A DNA stretch of 64,000 bases from Stutzerimonas stutzeri RCH2 (GTDB lineage: Bacteria; Pseudomonadota; Gammaproteobacteria; Pseudomonadales; Pseudomonadaceae), in NCBI RefSeq assembly GCF_000327065.1, contig NC_019936.1, positions 2,942,001-3,006,000 on the forward strand, in the 5' to 3' direction. How positions within the stretch are numbered: position 1 is the first letter of the stretch; each line of letters starts with the position of its first letter. A program made the translations under genes and the position numbers. Of this stretch, positions 27,454 to 36,872 are shown in pieces. Below the pieces are notes generated by a model. The model was given only the letters and a program-made list of their open reading frames with translations. It did no database searches and was not told the DNA's origin.

Positions 27454-28962
27454 ATGAGTGATCAGAACAAGCAATTCATCGTCGCCCTCGACCAGGGCAC
27501 CACCAGCTCCCGTGCCATCGTGCTGGATCGCAACGCCAATGTGGTAACCATCGCCCAGCGCGAGTTCGCGCAGATCTACCCACAGCCGAGCTGGGTCGAA
27601 CATGACCCGATGGAAATCTGGGCCACCCAGAGCGGTGTGTTCGTCGAAGCCCTGGCCCAGGCCGGTATCACCAACGAGCAGGTGGCGGCGATCGGCATCA
27701 CCAACCAGCGTGAAACGGCCATCGTCTGGGACAAGATCACCGGCCGACCGATCTACAACGCCATCGTCTGGCAGAGCCGCCAGAGCACGCCGATCTGTGA
27801 TCAGCTCAAGCGCGACGGCATGGAAGAGCACATCCGCAAGACCACCGGCCTGGTGATCGACCCCTACTTCTCCGGCACCAAGATCAAGTGGATTCTCGAC
27901 CACGTCGAGGGCAGCCGTGAGCGCGCCCGCCGCGGCGAACTGCTGTTCGGCACCGTCGACTGCTGGCTGATCTGGAAGATGACCCAGGGCAAGGCCCATG
28001 TCACCGACTACACCAACGCGTCGCGCACGCTGCTGTTCGATATCCACAAGCTGGACTGGGACCCGGTGATGCTCGAAGCGCTGGATATTCCGCGCGAGAT
28101 GCTGCCGGAAGTGCGTTCCTCCTCGGAGATCTACGGGCACGCCTACATCGGCTCCGGCCAGAGCACCGGCATTCCCATCGCCGGCATCGCCGGCGACCAG
28201 CAGGCCGCACTGTTCGGCCAGATGTGCGTCGAGCTTGGCCAGGCCAAGAATACCTACGGCACTGGCTGCTTCCTGCTGATGAACACCGGCACCAAGGCGG
28301 TGCAATCCGAACACGGCCTGCTCACCACCATCGCCTGCGGACCGCGTGGCGAGGTGAATTACGCACTGGAAGGCGCCATCTTCAATGGCGGTTCCACCGT
28401 GCAATGGCTGCGTGACGAGCTGAAGGTGCTCAACGAGTCGCTGGATTCGGAGTACTTCGCCACCAAGGTGCCAGACAGCAACGGCATCTACCTGGTGCCG
28501 GCCTTCACCGGACTCGGTGCGCCCTACTGGGATCCCCGCGCCCGCGGCGCACTGTTCGGCCTGACCCGCGGGGTGAAGGTCGATCACCTGATCCGTGCAG
28601 CATTGGAATCCATCGCCTACCAGACCCGCGACGTACTCGACGCCATGCAGCAGGACGCCGGCGAGCGCTTGCGCGCCCTGCGCGTGGACGGCGGCGCGGT
28701 GGCCAACAACTTCCTCATGCAGTTCCAGGCCGACCTGCTCGGCACCCAGGTCGAGCGGCCGCAGATGAAGGAAACCACCGCGCTCGGTGCGGCCTATCTG
28801 GCAGGCCTGGCGACTGGCTTCTGGAGCGATCTCGACGAGCTGCGCAGCAAGAGCAGCATCGAGCGCGTGTTCGAACCGGCGTGCGGAAGTGAACAGCGCG
28901 AAGCGCTCTATCGCGGCTGGCAGAAGGCCGTCGACCGCACGCGCAACTGGGCCGAGGACTGA
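27454..28962 (+). CDS. glpK: Glycerol kinase
   Basis: A 502-residue FGGY-family kinase, the standard GlpK length. Motifs: [15 protein letters not shown] (N-terminal ATPase), [13 protein letters not shown], and the substrate-site SW/E/D segments including [13 protein letters not shown]-terminal signatures are [17 protein letters not shown] and [15 protein letters not shown]. It phosphorylates glycerol to sn-glycerol 3-phosphate in the cytoplasm. Only 12 bp separate it from glpF, with AAGGAAA as ribosome site, so the two are co-transcribed. Confidence 0.97.
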   Translation: MSDQNKQFIVALDQGTTSSRAIVLDRNANVVTIAQREFAQIYPQPSWVEHDPMEIWATQSGVFVEALAQAGITNEQVAAIGITNQRETAIVWDKITGRPIYNAIVWQSRQSTPICDQLKRDGMEEHIRKTTGLVIDPYFSGTKIKWILDHVEGSRERARRGELLFGTVDCWLIWKMTQGKAHVTDYTNASRTLLFDIHKLDWDPVMLEALDIPREMLPEVRSSSEIYGHAYIGSGQSTGIPIAGIAGDQQAALFGQMCVELGQAKNTYGTGCFLLMNTGTKAVQSEHGLLTTIACGPRGEVNYALEGAIFNGGSTVQWLRDELKVLNESLDSEYFATKVPDSNGIYLVPAFTGLGAPYWDPRARGALFGLTRGVKVDHLIRAALESIAYQTRDVLDAMQQDAGERLRALRVDGGAVANNFLMQFQADLLGTQVERPQMKETTALGAAYLAGLATGFWSDLDELRSKSSIERVFEPACGSEQREALYRGWQKAVDRTRNWAED

Positions 28963-28973
28963 TAGGCAGCTGA

Positions 28974-29010
28974 CCGCGCCTGCGCTCCGATCATTCGGAT
29001 GCAGGCGCGG
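28974..29010 (+). terminator. Hairpin between glpK and glpR
   Basis: CCGCGCCTGC (28974-28983) pairs exactly with GCAGGCGCGG (29001-29010); the 17-base loop itself contains TCCGA-TCAT-TCGGA, giving one long interrupted stem 11 bp after the glpK stop. No T-run, so either a pause/stability element separating glpFK from glpR or a weak terminator. Confidence 0.6.
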
Positions 29011-29094
29011 AATGCGCGAATTCGAACAGCCAGCGCTTTAATCGAACGTCGGACTACGGCATGCTTCCCGCACAACCGCGAACAAGGAAGCACC

Positions 29095-29853
29095 ATGAGC
29101 CTGGCGCCCCGACAGCAGAACATTCTGGAACTCGTGCGCGAGCGCGGCTACGTGAGCATCGACGAGCTGGCACGGCATTTCGCCGTCACGCCGCAGACCA
29201 TCCGCCGTGACATCAACCAACTGGGCGACGCTGGCCTGCTCCGGCGTTACCACGGCGGCGCGGCTTACGACTCCAGCGTACAGAACACCGCCTACAGCCA
29301 GCGCGCCCACCAGATGCGCGACGAGAAGCAGCGCATCGCCGCCGCCATGGCCGCACGGATCCCCGACCAGGCTTCGCTGTTCATCAATATCGGCACCACC
29401 ACCGAGGCGATCGCCCGCGCCCTGCTCAACCATCGCGATCTGAAGATCATCACCAACGATCTGCACGTGGCGAGCATTCTCAGCACCAAGGAAGACTTCG
29501 ACGTGCTGATCGCCGGCGGCAACGTGCGCAGCGACGGCGGCGTGGTGGGTCAGGCCACCGCCGACTTCATCAGCCAGTTCAAGGTCGATTTCGCCCTGAT
29601 CGGCATCAGCGGCATCGACGAGGACGGCACCCTGCTGGACTTCGACTATCAGGAAGTCCGCGTCTCCCAGGCGATCATCCATAACGCGCGCAAGGTCTTC
29701 CTCGCCGCTGACTCCAGCAAATTCGGCCGCAGCGCCATGACCCGCCTGGGCTCGCTGGAACAGATCGACTGCCTGTTCACCGACTCGGCACCGTCGGAGG
29801 TGTTCGCCGAGCTGCTGGCCCGCCACAAGGTGCAGCTGGAAATCGCCGAGTAG
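29095..29853 (+). CDS. glpR: Glycerol-3-phosphate regulon repressor (DeoR family)
   Basis: A 252-residue DeoR-family repressor, the normal length. N-terminal [41 protein letters not shown]. The C-terminal sugar-phosphate isomerase-like domain contains [25 protein letters not shown] and [12 protein letters not shown]. Effector is glycerol 3-phosphate. It lies between glpK and glpD and matches operator-like sites upstream of glpF and glpD. Start ATG 29095 with AAGGAAG; the longer upstream frame is not supported. Confidence 0.93.
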   Translation: MSLAPRQQNILELVRERGYVSIDELARHFAVTPQTIRRDINQLGDAGLLRRYHGGAAYDSSVQNTAYSQRAHQMRDEKQRIAAAMAARIPDQASLFINIGTTTEAIARALLNHRDLKIITNDLHVASILSTKEDFDVLIAGGNVRSDGGVVGQATADFISQFKVDFALIGISGIDEDGTLLDFDYQEVRVSQAIIHNARKVFLAADSSKFGRSAMTRLGSLEQIDCLFTDSAPSEVFAELLARHKVQLEIAE

Positions 29854-30251
29854 GCGGACCGCCTCCCTCGTGGTCAGCTTTCCACCCGGCGGCGCTGAAC
29901 CTGTAGCAGCGGTCTCGGCCGCGAATCGCAGCCAGCCAACAAACGGCCAACACGCAGCATCTACTGACTGAGCGCTTCCATGGTCCGCGGAGGAGCGCTG
30001 CCTTACGACTCTCCGCGCCGCGGCGTAGCCAGGGCTCGAGGACGTCGCCCCAGGATGGGCAACCACTACAAGATGCATGCGGATGCCGATATAAGCAGGC
30101 GCCCCGGTGCGCTCAACAGCGGATATCCCCATCTGTAGTTTTCGAATATTTTCCTTTTAATCGATTTCGAACATTTTTGCTTTCATACGGATTCTTTTAC
30201 GAATAGCATGTTCAAAACCGAACATGATCTTTCGTTTTCGAGGAGAAGCCC
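29854..30251. other. 398-bp glpR-glpD intergenic region
   Basis: The left two thirds are GC-rich with no gene recognised. The last about 120 bp become sharply AT-rich and hold the glpD promoter with GlpR-like operator sites (listed separately). No RNA gene seen. Confidence 0.5.
30138..30226 (+). promoter_or_regulatory. GlpR-like operators before glpD
   Basis: The best site is a perfect dyad CATGTTC-N6-GAACATG at 30207-30226, matching the GlpR pattern ATGTTCG...CGAACAT. Two weaker sites upstream: TTTTCGAATATTTTC (about 30139-30153) and ATCGATTTCGAACATTTT (about 30160-30177). Roughly one per two to three helical turns suggests cooperative repression. Confidence 0.75.
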
Positions 30252-31787
30252 GTGCCCCATTCCGCTCAGCCCGTCTCAGAGCTTTATGACGTCGCCGTAA
30301 TTGGCGGCGGTATCAATGGTGTCGGCATTGCTGCCGATGCCGCCGGCCGCGGGCTATCGGTGTTCCTTTGCGAACGCGACGACCTGGCCAGTCATACGTC
30401 ATCGGCCAGCAGCAAGCTCATTCATGGCGGGCTGCGCTATCTGGAACACTACGAATTCCGCCTCGTTCGCGAAGCGCTGGCCGAGCGAGAGATGCTGCTG
30501 GCCAAGGCGCCGCATATCGTCAAACCGATGCGCTTCGTCCTGCCCCACCGCCCGCACCTGCGCCCGGCGTGGATGATCCGCGCTGGCCTGTTTCTCTACG
30601 ACAACCTGGGCATGCGCAAGAAACTGCCGGCATCGCGGGGGTTGCGCTTCGGCAGCGAGAGCCCGCTCAAACCGGTAATAACCCGCGGCTTCGAATACTC
30701 CGATTGCTGGGTCGACGACGCACGCCTGGTGGTGCTCAACGCCATGGCGGCGCGGGAAAAAGGTGCGCATATCCACACCCGCACCCAGTGCCTGAGCGCC
30801 AAACGCGCCGGTGGCATCTGGCATGTCGAGCTGCAGCGCGAGGATGGCAGTCGTTTCTCGCTGCGCGCCAAGGCACTGGTCAATGCAGCCGGGCCTTGGG
30901 TCGCGCAGTTCATCGGCGAGAATCTGCAGCAGCGCTCGCCGTACGGCATCCGCCTGATCCAGGGCAGCCATATCATCGTGCCGAAGCTGTATGAAGGTGA
31001 GCAGGCCTACATCATGCAGAACGAGGATCGGCGCATCGTCTTCGCCATCCCCTACCTCGACCGCTACACCATGATTGGCACCACCGATCGTGAGTATCGC
31101 GGCGACCCAGCCAAAGTGAGCATCAGCGAGGAAGAGATCGCCTACGTACTGGGCGTGGCCAATACGCACTTCCGCAAGCAGCTCGAACCCAGGGACATCG
31201 TGCATACCTTCGCCGGCGTCCGGCCGCTGTGCGACGACGAGTCGGATAACCCCTCCGCCGTCACCCGCGACTACACCCTGTCGCTGGCCGCGGAAGAGAA
31301 GCAGGCACCGCTGCTTTCGGTATTCGGCGGCAAGCTGACCACCTACCGCAAGCTCGCCGAGTCGGCGATGGCGCAGCTCAAGCCGTTCTTCCCGGCTATG
31401 GGTGGAAGCTGGACGGCGCAGGCGGCTCTGCCTGGCGGCGAAGACATGAGCACGGCCGATGCACTCACCGAAGAGCTGGTGGCCAAGGTGCAAGGGCTGA
31501 AACTGCCGCTGGCCAAGCGCTGGGCAACGCTCTACGGCAATCGGGTATGGCGCATGCTGGGCGAGGCGCACTCGCTCGATGCCCTGGGCGAGGATCTCGG
31601 CCAGCAGCTATACGCGCAGGAAGTCGAGTACCTCCGCCGCGAGGAATGGGCAACCCAGGTAGATGACATCCTCTGGCGACGCACCAAGCTCGGCCTGGCC
31701 TTCAGCGAGCCGGAAAAAGCTCGGCTGGCACGCTACCTGGCGGAGCGGCCCATCGCCGAAACCGCGCGTAACAGCGACGCCGCCTGA
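30252..31787 (+). CDS. glpD: Aerobic glycerol-3-phosphate dehydrogenase
   Basis: A 511-residue FAD enzyme starting at GTG 30252 with AGGAGAAG in ideal position. Dinucleotide-binding motif VAVIGGGINGVGIAADAAGRG sits at the N-terminus. SSKLIHGGLRYLEHYEF, GVRPLCDDES and FGGKLTTYRKLAE are GlpD signatures. It oxidises glycerol 3-phosphate to dihydroxyacetone phosphate at the inner membrane and passes electrons to quinone. It completes the glycerol pathway with glpF and glpK. Converges with zapA, gap 9 bp. Confidence 0.96.
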   Translation: MPHSAQPVSELYDVAVIGGGINGVGIAADAAGRGLSVFLCERDDLASHTSSASSKLIHGGLRYLEHYEFRLVREALAEREMLLAKAPHIVKPMRFVLPHRPHLRPAWMIRAGLFLYDNLGMRKKLPASRGLRFGSESPLKPVITRGFEYSDCWVDDARLVVLNAMAAREKGAHIHTRTQCLSAKRAGGIWHVELQREDGSRFSLRAKALVNAAGPWVAQFIGENLQQRSPYGIRLIQGSHIIVPKLYEGEQAYIMQNEDRRIVFAIPYLDRYTMIGTTDREYRGDPAKVSISEEEIAYVLGVANTHFRKQLEPRDIVHTFAGVRPLCDDESDNPSAVTRDYTLSLAAEEKQAPLLSVFGGKLTTYRKLAESAMAQLKPFFPAMGGSWTAQAALPGGEDMSTADALTEELVAKVQGLKLPLAKRWATLYGNRVWRMLGEAHSLDALGEDLGQQLYAQEVEYLRREEWATQVDDILWRRTKLGLAFSEPEKARLARYLAERPIAETARNSDAA

Positions 31788-31796
31788 GCCAGCCGC

Positions 31797-32084
31797 TCAG
31801 CCCTGCGCCTCGAGCTGCTGGTTGATACGGGCGACGCTGGCGGCGATGCGTTGCTCGACATCCTGCATCTGCTCGTGTTGCTGCAGCAGCGGAACGCAAA
31901 GGTTCAGAGCGGTCAGTACCAGCAACTTGTCACCCGTGGCGTTGGGGAACTGCCGCTGACTGTCCGCCAGACGCTGCTGCAGCAAGGCTGCAGCCTCCCG
32001 CAACAGCGCGTCCTGGCTCGGCGGGGCTCTGAAAGAGTACTCGCGACCGAACACCTTGAGCACCTGAACGCCATCGGCGCTCAT
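31797..32084 (-). CDS. zapA: Cell division protein ZapA
   Basis: A 95-residue protein with the ZapA layout: an N-terminal beta/alpha FtsZ-binding part (VQVLKVFGREYSFRAPP) and a C-terminal coiled coil (QQHEQMQDVEQRIAASVARINQQLE). ZapA cross-links FtsZ protofilaments at the Z ring. It overlaps the upstream ZapB-like gene by 4 bp (ATGA), so translation is coupled. In other Pseudomonas the 6S RNA gene follows zapA; here glpD ends 9 bp away on the other strand. Confidence 0.9.
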   Translation of the reverse strand: MSADGVQVLKVFGREYSFRAPPSQDALLREAAALLQQRLADSQRQFPNATGDKLLVLTALNLCVPLLQQHEQMQDVEQRIAASVARINQQLEAQG

Positions 32085-32308
32085 GCGGCGTTGCTGCCGG
32101 CTGCTCGCTCCAACAGAGCCTGCAACCTGGCCAGCGTAGCGCCCTGCCGGTCTTCCTGCTCCAGCGCAGCCAGTTGCAGGTTGTCGTTCTCCTCACGCGC
32201 TTGCTCCAGCTGCTGCTCAAGCAGGGCGCAGTGCTGACTGAGGTTCTGGTTGCGCTGCAGCAGATCGTTGATGACGGTTTCGAGTTGCGCGAGGGTGGTA
32301 TCAAGCAT
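32081..32308 (-). CDS. TIGR02449-family (ZapB-like) coiled-coil protein
   Basis: A 75-residue, almost wholly coiled-coil protein (TTLAQLETVINDLLQRNQNLSQHCALLEQQLEQAREENDNLQ). The TIGR02449 family is the usual partner gene upstream of zapA in Pseudomonas and resembles ZapB. Start at ATG 32308 fits the family; a longer frame adds an unrelated N-terminus. Probable role: Z-ring stabilisation with ZapA. Confidence 0.85.
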   Translation of the reverse strand: MLDTTLAQLETVINDLLQRNQNLSQHCALLEQQLEQAREENDNLQLAALEQEDRQGATLARLQALLERAAGSNAA

Positions 32309-32466
32309 GGAGCATTTCCAGGTTCGGTGAAAAAGCGCGCGAGAGTAACCGAAAGCACTGCGGCCGGGGGCCTTCATTGCGCCGTCAGCAGTGACATCGC
32401 CGACCCGGTCGCCAAGAGAATCGGTTTGCGGTAGCCTCGGCGGCCTATCTCAAGAGGAGCTTTCCC

Positions 32467-32748
32467 ATGGCACGTGCAACCGCCCGCCACATCCTGGTTT
32501 CCACCGAAGCCAAGTGCAATGAACTCAAGGCCGCCATCGAAGGCGGTGCCGACTTCGCCGAAGTCGCCAAGGAGAATTCCAGCTGCCCATCCAGTCGCCA
32601 GGGCGGCGATCTGGGCTCGTTCGGCCCCGGTCAGATGGTCAAGGAGTTCGATACTGTAGTCTTCAGCGCCCCGATCAATGTCGTGCAGGGCCCGGTGAAG
32701 ACGCAGTTCGGCTATCACCTGCTGGAAGTGACCAGCCGCCAGGACTGA
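32467..32748 (+). CDS. ppiC: Parvulin-type peptidyl-prolyl isomerase
   Basis: A 93-residue single-domain parvulin: ARHILVSTEAKCNELKAAIEGGADFAEVA, GGDLGSFGPGQMVKEFD and TQFGYHLLEV are the rotamase signatures. No signal peptide, so a cytosolic PpiC/Par10-like enzyme that speeds proline cis-trans isomerisation. The gene has its own AAGAGGAGC ribosome site and stands alone. Confidence 0.93.
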   Translation: MARATARHILVSTEAKCNELKAAIEGGADFAEVAKENSSCPSSRQGGDLGSFGPGQMVKEFDTVVFSAPINVVQGPVKTQFGYHLLEVTSRQD

Positions 32749-32846
32749 TCGCCTCGTCCCTGCACCCAGGTGCAGGGACGCCTCCCGCATCGCGCCGAAG
32801 AGGCGCCCCTCCTCCAGCAGCACCTCCCGGCTACGCCTGCTGCCAG

Positions 32847-34442
32847 TCACGACTCCAGACGGAAGCGCCCAGTCAGTGACTTGAGGCCTTTCATGCTCTG
32901 CATGATGGTGTTGCCCGATGCCGCCGTATCCTGCGTGACGCCTGCTGCCTGATCGGCAACCTGGGCGATGCGTGTCAGCGACTGGTTCATGTCCTCGGCA
33001 ACCTGCGACTGCTCCTCGGCGGCCGTGGCGATCTGGTTGGTCATCCCGCGAATGGTCTGCACCGCACCGACGATCTGCCCCAACGCATGCTGGGCTGCCT
33101 CGATCTGGGTGAGCGTGGTCGCACTGCTCTGGCGCGACGCATCCATGGCGTGACCGGCACGAGTCGCCTGGCTCTGCAGGCGCTCGACCAGTACGCCAAC
33201 CTCCTTGGCCGAGCTTTGCGTGCGACTGGCCAGGCTGCGCACTTCGTCAGCAACCACTGCGAAACCGCGGCCCTGTTCACCGGCACGGGCAGCCTCGATA
33301 GCGGCGTTGAGCGCCAGCAGGTTGGTCTGCTCGGCGATACCGCTGATCACGTTGAGCACCTTGCCGATCTCGTGGCTGTCCTGAACGAGCTGCTGCATCA
33401 CGTCGGACAGCCCGTCGACATGGCCGCTGAGGGTGCGGATGGCGCCGACCGATTCATTCATCACGGTACTGCCGGCATTGGTTTCCTGCTCGGCGACGTC
33501 GGCAGCATTGGCCGCCTCGACGGTGCTACGTGCGACCTCATGCGAGGTCGCCAGCATTTCGTTCATCGCGGTCGCGACCTGATCGATCTCGGCCTGCTGC
33601 CCTTCAACGTTGCGCGCGCTGTCACCAGCCAGACCAGCCATGCGCACGCACTGTGCATCCGCATCGTCAGCGGCCTGCCGCACGCCCTTGATCATCTCGC
33701 CCACCTGGCCCAGCAGGCGGTTGTAGGCCAGGGTGATCATGCCCATCTCGTCATCGGCATGGCGCACCTGCAGCGGCGCGGAGAAATCACCCTGGCTGAC
33801 CTTTTCCAGACGACCGCGCAGTTCGTCGATCTGCAGCATCAGCCAGTTCATGCCGGCGATCCGCCCGAGAATGACCAGCAGCAGGATGCACAGGGTCGAA
33901 CCCAGCGCGACCCAGAGCTGCTGCGACGCGCTGCGATTGGCCTCGGCGGAAATCAGCGACACGACCTCGTTGGCCGCGGCGAGAATATCGTTGGAGTCGG
34001 TAGCGATGGCCTTCACATCGGCGCTCTGGCCTGCCGCCAACGCCTGCACGGCGGGCCGGTAGCGTTGCCAGATCTGGTCGACACGCTGCAGATGCGGTTT
34101 TGCGCTGGCCAGCTCCACGGGCGCGATGCCCTGGGCACGATCACCATTGAGCAGCAGCCGATGCGACTGCTCGAAGCGCTGGATGGTTTTGTCCACATCA
34201 GCGGGGCTGCCAATGCCCTGCGCGGCCAGCAGGGCCTCCTTCATCATCTTCTGGCTGAGCATGCGCTGCGCACCGGCCATATCGATCTGGCTGGCGTCCT
34301 TGCTGGACATGAACAACACACCGGCGGTCAATGCCGCACAGAAGAAGATCAGGCTGTAGGAGAAGAAGAACTGATGGTTGATGGTACGCAGACCCAGTCC
34401 GCGTAAAAGGGCCTGGATGACGTTCGCCAAGGTGCTGGTCAT
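32847..34442 (-). CDS. Methyl-accepting chemotaxis protein with PilJ-type sensor (McpN-like)
   Basis: A 531-residue chemoreceptor. Helix 1 ([21 protein letters not shown]) leads into a periplasmic PilJ/NarX-like domain whose P-box reads [14 protein letters not shown] (residues 56-69), the nitrate-binding signature of NarX, NarQ and P. aeruginosa McpN. A second membrane helix is followed by HAMP and the signalling domain with the hairpin tip [38 protein letters not shown]. It should signal to CheA/CheW. Nitrate taxis is the likely role. Start at ATG 34442 rather than a TTG four codons upstream. Confidence 0.88.
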   Translation of the reverse strand: MTSTLANVIQALLRGLGLRTINHQFFFSYSLIFFCAALTAGVLFMSSKDASQIDMAGAQRMLSQKMMKEALLAAQGIGSPADVDKTIQRFEQSHRLLLNGDRAQGIAPVELASAKPHLQRVDQIWQRYRPAVQALAAGQSADVKAIATDSNDILAAANEVVSLISAEANRSASQQLWVALGSTLCILLLVILGRIAGMNWLMLQIDELRGRLEKVSQGDFSAPLQVRHADDEMGMITLAYNRLLGQVGEMIKGVRQAADDADAQCVRMAGLAGDSARNVEGQQAEIDQVATAMNEMLATSHEVARSTVEAANAADVAEQETNAGSTVMNESVGAIRTLSGHVDGLSDVMQQLVQDSHEIGKVLNVISGIAEQTNLLALNAAIEAARAGEQGRGFAVVADEVRSLASRTQSSAKEVGVLVERLQSQATRAGHAMDASRQSSATTLTQIEAAQHALGQIVGAVQTIRGMTNQIATAAEEQSQVAEDMNQSLTRIAQVADQAAGVTQDTAASGNTIMQSMKGLKSLTGRFRLES

Positions 34443-34497
34443 GGAGTATTCCAACTACGGAAAAGGATGCGTCGTCAGCGTCTAAATGACGCTGCAC

Positions 34498-34685
34498 TCA
34501 TCCGGTTCTCGGCCGCCAACGGGGCAACTTGATACCACTGGTCAGGCGTCTTGAGGCCAGACGCTGCGCGGCTTCCGCCCACTCACCGACACTCAGTGAA
34601 TGACTGGTCACGTACTGACCCAGATCAACGAAACGGCTTGCCGTGCGGCTGATCTTTTTGGCCCGATCATGCCGCAGCGACTATG
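34498..34685 (-). pseudogene. Possible frameshifted small gene remnant
   Basis: Minus-strand frame of about 56 codons ending TGA at 34498-34500 with coding-like composition (DRAKKISRTASRFVDLGQYV, later VGEWAEAAQRLASRR) but no usable start in frame. An ATG near 34669 is in another frame and meets a stop after 20 codons, just past an A5 run. A one-base indel would join them. Could be a broken gene or chance. Confidence 0.25.
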
Positions 34686-34739
34686 GTCAGGTAACGCGAG
34701 ATGACTCGCAGCGTTATGGGTTCGACCGAGGGCCAAGTC

Positions 34740-35108
34740 ATGTTTCAGGTATCACGCAGAGGCGAAAACCGCATCGATATCGACTTCTCCGGCAAGCTGG
34801 ACAGCCAGGCCATGCGCGCCGCACTGGACGACCTGCTGTTCAAGTCCGAAGGCATCAGCAATGGCCGGATGCTCTACCGCATCGGCGATTTCGACCTGCC
34901 CACGCTCGGCGCCGTCGGGGTCGAACTGTCCCGCCTGCCGCAACTGTTCCGCTTCATCCGCCGCTTCGATCGCTGCGCGGTGATCGCCGGCAAGGAATGG
35001 CTGCGCAAGGCTAGCGAGGTCGAGGGCGCATTGATTCCCGGGCTTGCGATCAAAGCCTTCGATCTGCACCAGGAAGCCGAAGCGCTCGCCTGGCTGGAAC
35101 ATGGATAG
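34740..35108 (+). CDS. SpoIIAA-like / STAS-type protein
   Basis: A 122-residue cytoplasmic protein starting at ATG 34740 (GAGGGCC upstream). It has the SpoIIAA-like pattern: FQVSRRGENRIDIDFSGKLDSQAMRAALDDL at the start, a central FRFIRRFDRCAVIAGKEWLRKA and a C-terminal AFDLHQEAEALAWL. The fold is STAS/SEC14-like. Family members are found widely in proteobacteria with no fixed function; lipid or nucleotide binding has been suggested. Confidence 0.7.
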   Translation: MFQVSRRGENRIDIDFSGKLDSQAMRAALDDLLFKSEGISNGRMLYRIGDFDLPTLGAVGVELSRLPQLFRFIRRFDRCAVIAGKEWLRKASEVEGALIPGLAIKAFDLHQEAEALAWLEHG

Positions 35109-35200
35109 CCCCGGGAAAACGCAACGACCCGACCTATGGAAGCGAATGCCCCGCCCTGCCTCGCTGTCGAATACGAACATCAACAGCACGGAGAACGGAC

Positions 35201-35662
35201 ATGGGACTTTTCGATACGATCAAGGCAAAGCTCGGCCTGGGCGATGTTTCCAACGAGGCGCAGACCAAGGCCCATGTGCCGCCGGCAGATGCCACGCACT
35301 CAAGCGCCGAAGGCATTACCCTGAGTGACAGACCGACCACCACCGACAACGCGACCATCGCACCGCACAAGGACCTGAATCAGACGTCGGGCACCATCAG
35401 CGGTGTCGATGTGGTGGCGCAGCTGGAAGCCAAGGCAGCGCAGCATCCCGAAGCGCTCAACTGGCGCACCTCGATCGTGGATCTGCTGAAATTGCTCGGG
35501 CTGGATAGCAGCCTGGAATCACGCCGGGAACTGGCAACCGAACTCGGCTGCCCGCCGGAGCAGATGGCCGACTCGGCGCAGATGAACATGTGGCTGCATC
35601 GGGCGGTCATGAAGAAGCTGGCTGAGAACGGCGGCAGCATTCCGCCGGAACTGCTGCACTAA
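35201..35662 (+). CDS. DUF3597 family protein (copy 1)
   Basis: A 153-residue protein. It begins MGLFDTIKAKLGLG, then a low-complexity Ala/Thr/Asp linker (about residues 18-65). A highly ordered DUF3597 domain follows: LNWRTSIVDLLKLLGLDSSL, ELATELGCP, MADSAQMNMWLH and a C-terminal PPELLH. It resembles LysM-associated small domains in size, but function is unknown. A close paralogue lies at 38075-38470. Confidence 0.8.
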   Translation: MGLFDTIKAKLGLGDVSNEAQTKAHVPPADATHSSAEGITLSDRPTTTDNATIAPHKDLNQTSGTISGVDVVAQLEAKAAQHPEALNWRTSIVDLLKLLGLDSSLESRRELATELGCPPEQMADSAQMNMWLHRAVMKKLAENGGSIPPELLH

Positions 35663-35681
35663 CTGCTGCGTTAGATGTGCG

Positions 35682-35705
35682 AAGGGCCTTCCGAGGAAGG
35701 CCCTT
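35682..35705. terminator. Bidirectional terminator-like hairpin
   Basis: AAGGGCCTTC-CGAG-GAAGGCCCTT, perfect 10-bp arms, placed exactly between the convergent DUF3597 and HPF-like genes. No strong T-tract on either side. Confidence 0.65.
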
Positions 35706-35715
35706 GCCTGGTGAC

Positions 35716-36129
35716 TTACGAGTTGCGGACCTGCTCGTCCGCCAGGAAATCTTCCTCCAGCAGCGCATCGCGTTCGGCGACCGCACCGTCGATCATCTGC
35801 GGCTGGCTGCCGGCGCGCTTGCTGCGCAATTTGCCAAACTGGTGTGCCAGGGCATTGTTCAGCTTGTCGACCGCGCCATCGATCGCCAACTCCAGCGACT
35901 CGGCTTTGTGCGTAACGGAAATCGGCTGCAGTCCCTTCGGACGCGCTTCGATCTGGCAGCGCTTGTCGTGGGCGCCGGCCTTGTCACCGTTTTCATCGTT
36001 GAGGTGGACGACGACGCGAGTCAGCTCGTCGTCGAACCGGTCCAGCTTGCTTGCGACACTGGCACTGACCCAATCCGCCAGACGGGCACTGCCTTCGATG
36101 TGGTTATCGCTGTGAACCTGGATTTGCAT
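35716..36129 (-). CDS. HPF/RaiA-like ribosome-associated protein
   Basis: A 137-residue protein with the HPF/RaiA fold pattern: MQIQVHSDNHIEGSARLADWVSASVASKLDRFDDELTRVVVHL, then KRCQIEARPKGLQPISVTHKAESLELAIDGAVDKLNNAL. Such factors bind the 30S decoding centre and inhibit or hibernate ribosomes in stationary phase. It is not beside rpoN, where the main hpf usually lies, and has an extra about 30-residue C-terminal tail. So I see it as a second, stand-alone member. ATG 36129 has AAGGACG upstream. Confidence 0.8.
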   Translation of the reverse strand: MQIQVHSDNHIEGSARLADWVSASVASKLDRFDDELTRVVVHLNDENGDKAGAHDKRCQIEARPKGLQPISVTHKAESLELAIDGAVDKLNNALAHQFGKLRSKRAGSQPQMIDGAVAERDALLEEDFLADEQVRNS

Positions 36130-36431
36130 AAGTCGTCCTTACTTCCGCTTATGAGCACCACCGTTGCCAGTGGCTTGGTAATAGCTATGCCACCGTTTCG
36201 CTGAATAAGCAACGGGCAAGATGTCGCCAAAGCTTTTCTCGCCTGACGCAAATTTCGCTTTGCTATCCGAAACTTAGCGCGATCGCCGCCATTGCTCGCG
36301 AGAAGCTGGACAGATGCCGGCAGCCAGCGGGGGTGCAACTATTTGTGTGCGACCGCCACCGGGCGAGACGCCAGGACGATTGCCCGGCGTCGGACGGCAG
36401 ACGTCCGACACCGGAGCGGATGATCGAAGCG
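36130..36431. other. 302-bp intergenic region
   Basis: Upstream region of the HPF-like gene. A hairpin (GTCGGAC at 36389-36395, GTCCGAC at 36403-36409) lies just past the stop of the next minus-strand gene and may end its transcript. A plus-strand frame starting at 36333 continues antisense through the gene at 36432-36692 and is taken as a shadow. Confidence 0.4.
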
Positions 36432-36692
36432 CTACGCGGCGTGCTGGAACAGCTGTCGGCCATGATCGAGGTGCTGGTCAACCAGCCACTTGCCATGGGC
36501 GATGGACAGTCGCTGAGCCTTGTCCAGCTCATCCATGAAAGCGTGCTCGAGCGGCAGCGGCATCCGGCGGGTGACGTTGCCCGTCGGGTCGGTGATCCGG
36601 CAGCCACCCGCCCAAGGAGTCGGGGTGCCGGGATATTCCATCACCTCCGCGGTGATGAGGTGGTCGCGGTAGGCGCATTGCATCATGGTCAT
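36432..36692 (-). CDS. Conserved hypothetical protein (86 aa)
   Basis: Start at ATG 36692 with GAGGTAA well placed. The product (MTMMQCAYRDHLITAEVMEYPG...) reads as a small beta-sheet segment (HLITAEVMEYPGTPTPWAGGCRITDPTGNVTRRMPLP) followed by a helix (FMDELDKAQRLSIAHGKWLVDQHLD). No known domain. The same type of short protein is common in Pseudomonas. Preferred over the plus-strand frame in the same DNA because of its ribosome site and sensible secondary structure. Confidence 0.55.
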   Translation of the reverse strand: MTMMQCAYRDHLITAEVMEYPGTPTPWAGGCRITDPTGNVTRRMPLPLEHAFMDELDKAQRLSIAHGKWLVDQHLDHGRQLFQHAA

Positions 36693-36872
36693 GATCGTTA
36701 CCTCGCTCTGTGCGGGCAGCCATCAGGACACGCAGGTGGTTCGGGCCTGATGGGCCGCCGATATCCCCCTGTAAACGGGCCGATTCGCCGGCCCAAATGC
36801 GTCAGGACGGTATAGCACAGGCTGTACGGCCTGTGCCGACTAGAACAGATGGGGTCGACGAACGCGATCGAC

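Noticed and set aside
36185..36235. Possible sigma-54 promoter before the HPF-like gene (TGGCGACATCTTGC on the minus strand)
   Set aside because: Also one base too short between GG and GC.
36333..36815. Plus-strand 160-codon frame
   Set aside because: Antisense to the better supported small gene at 36432-36692.
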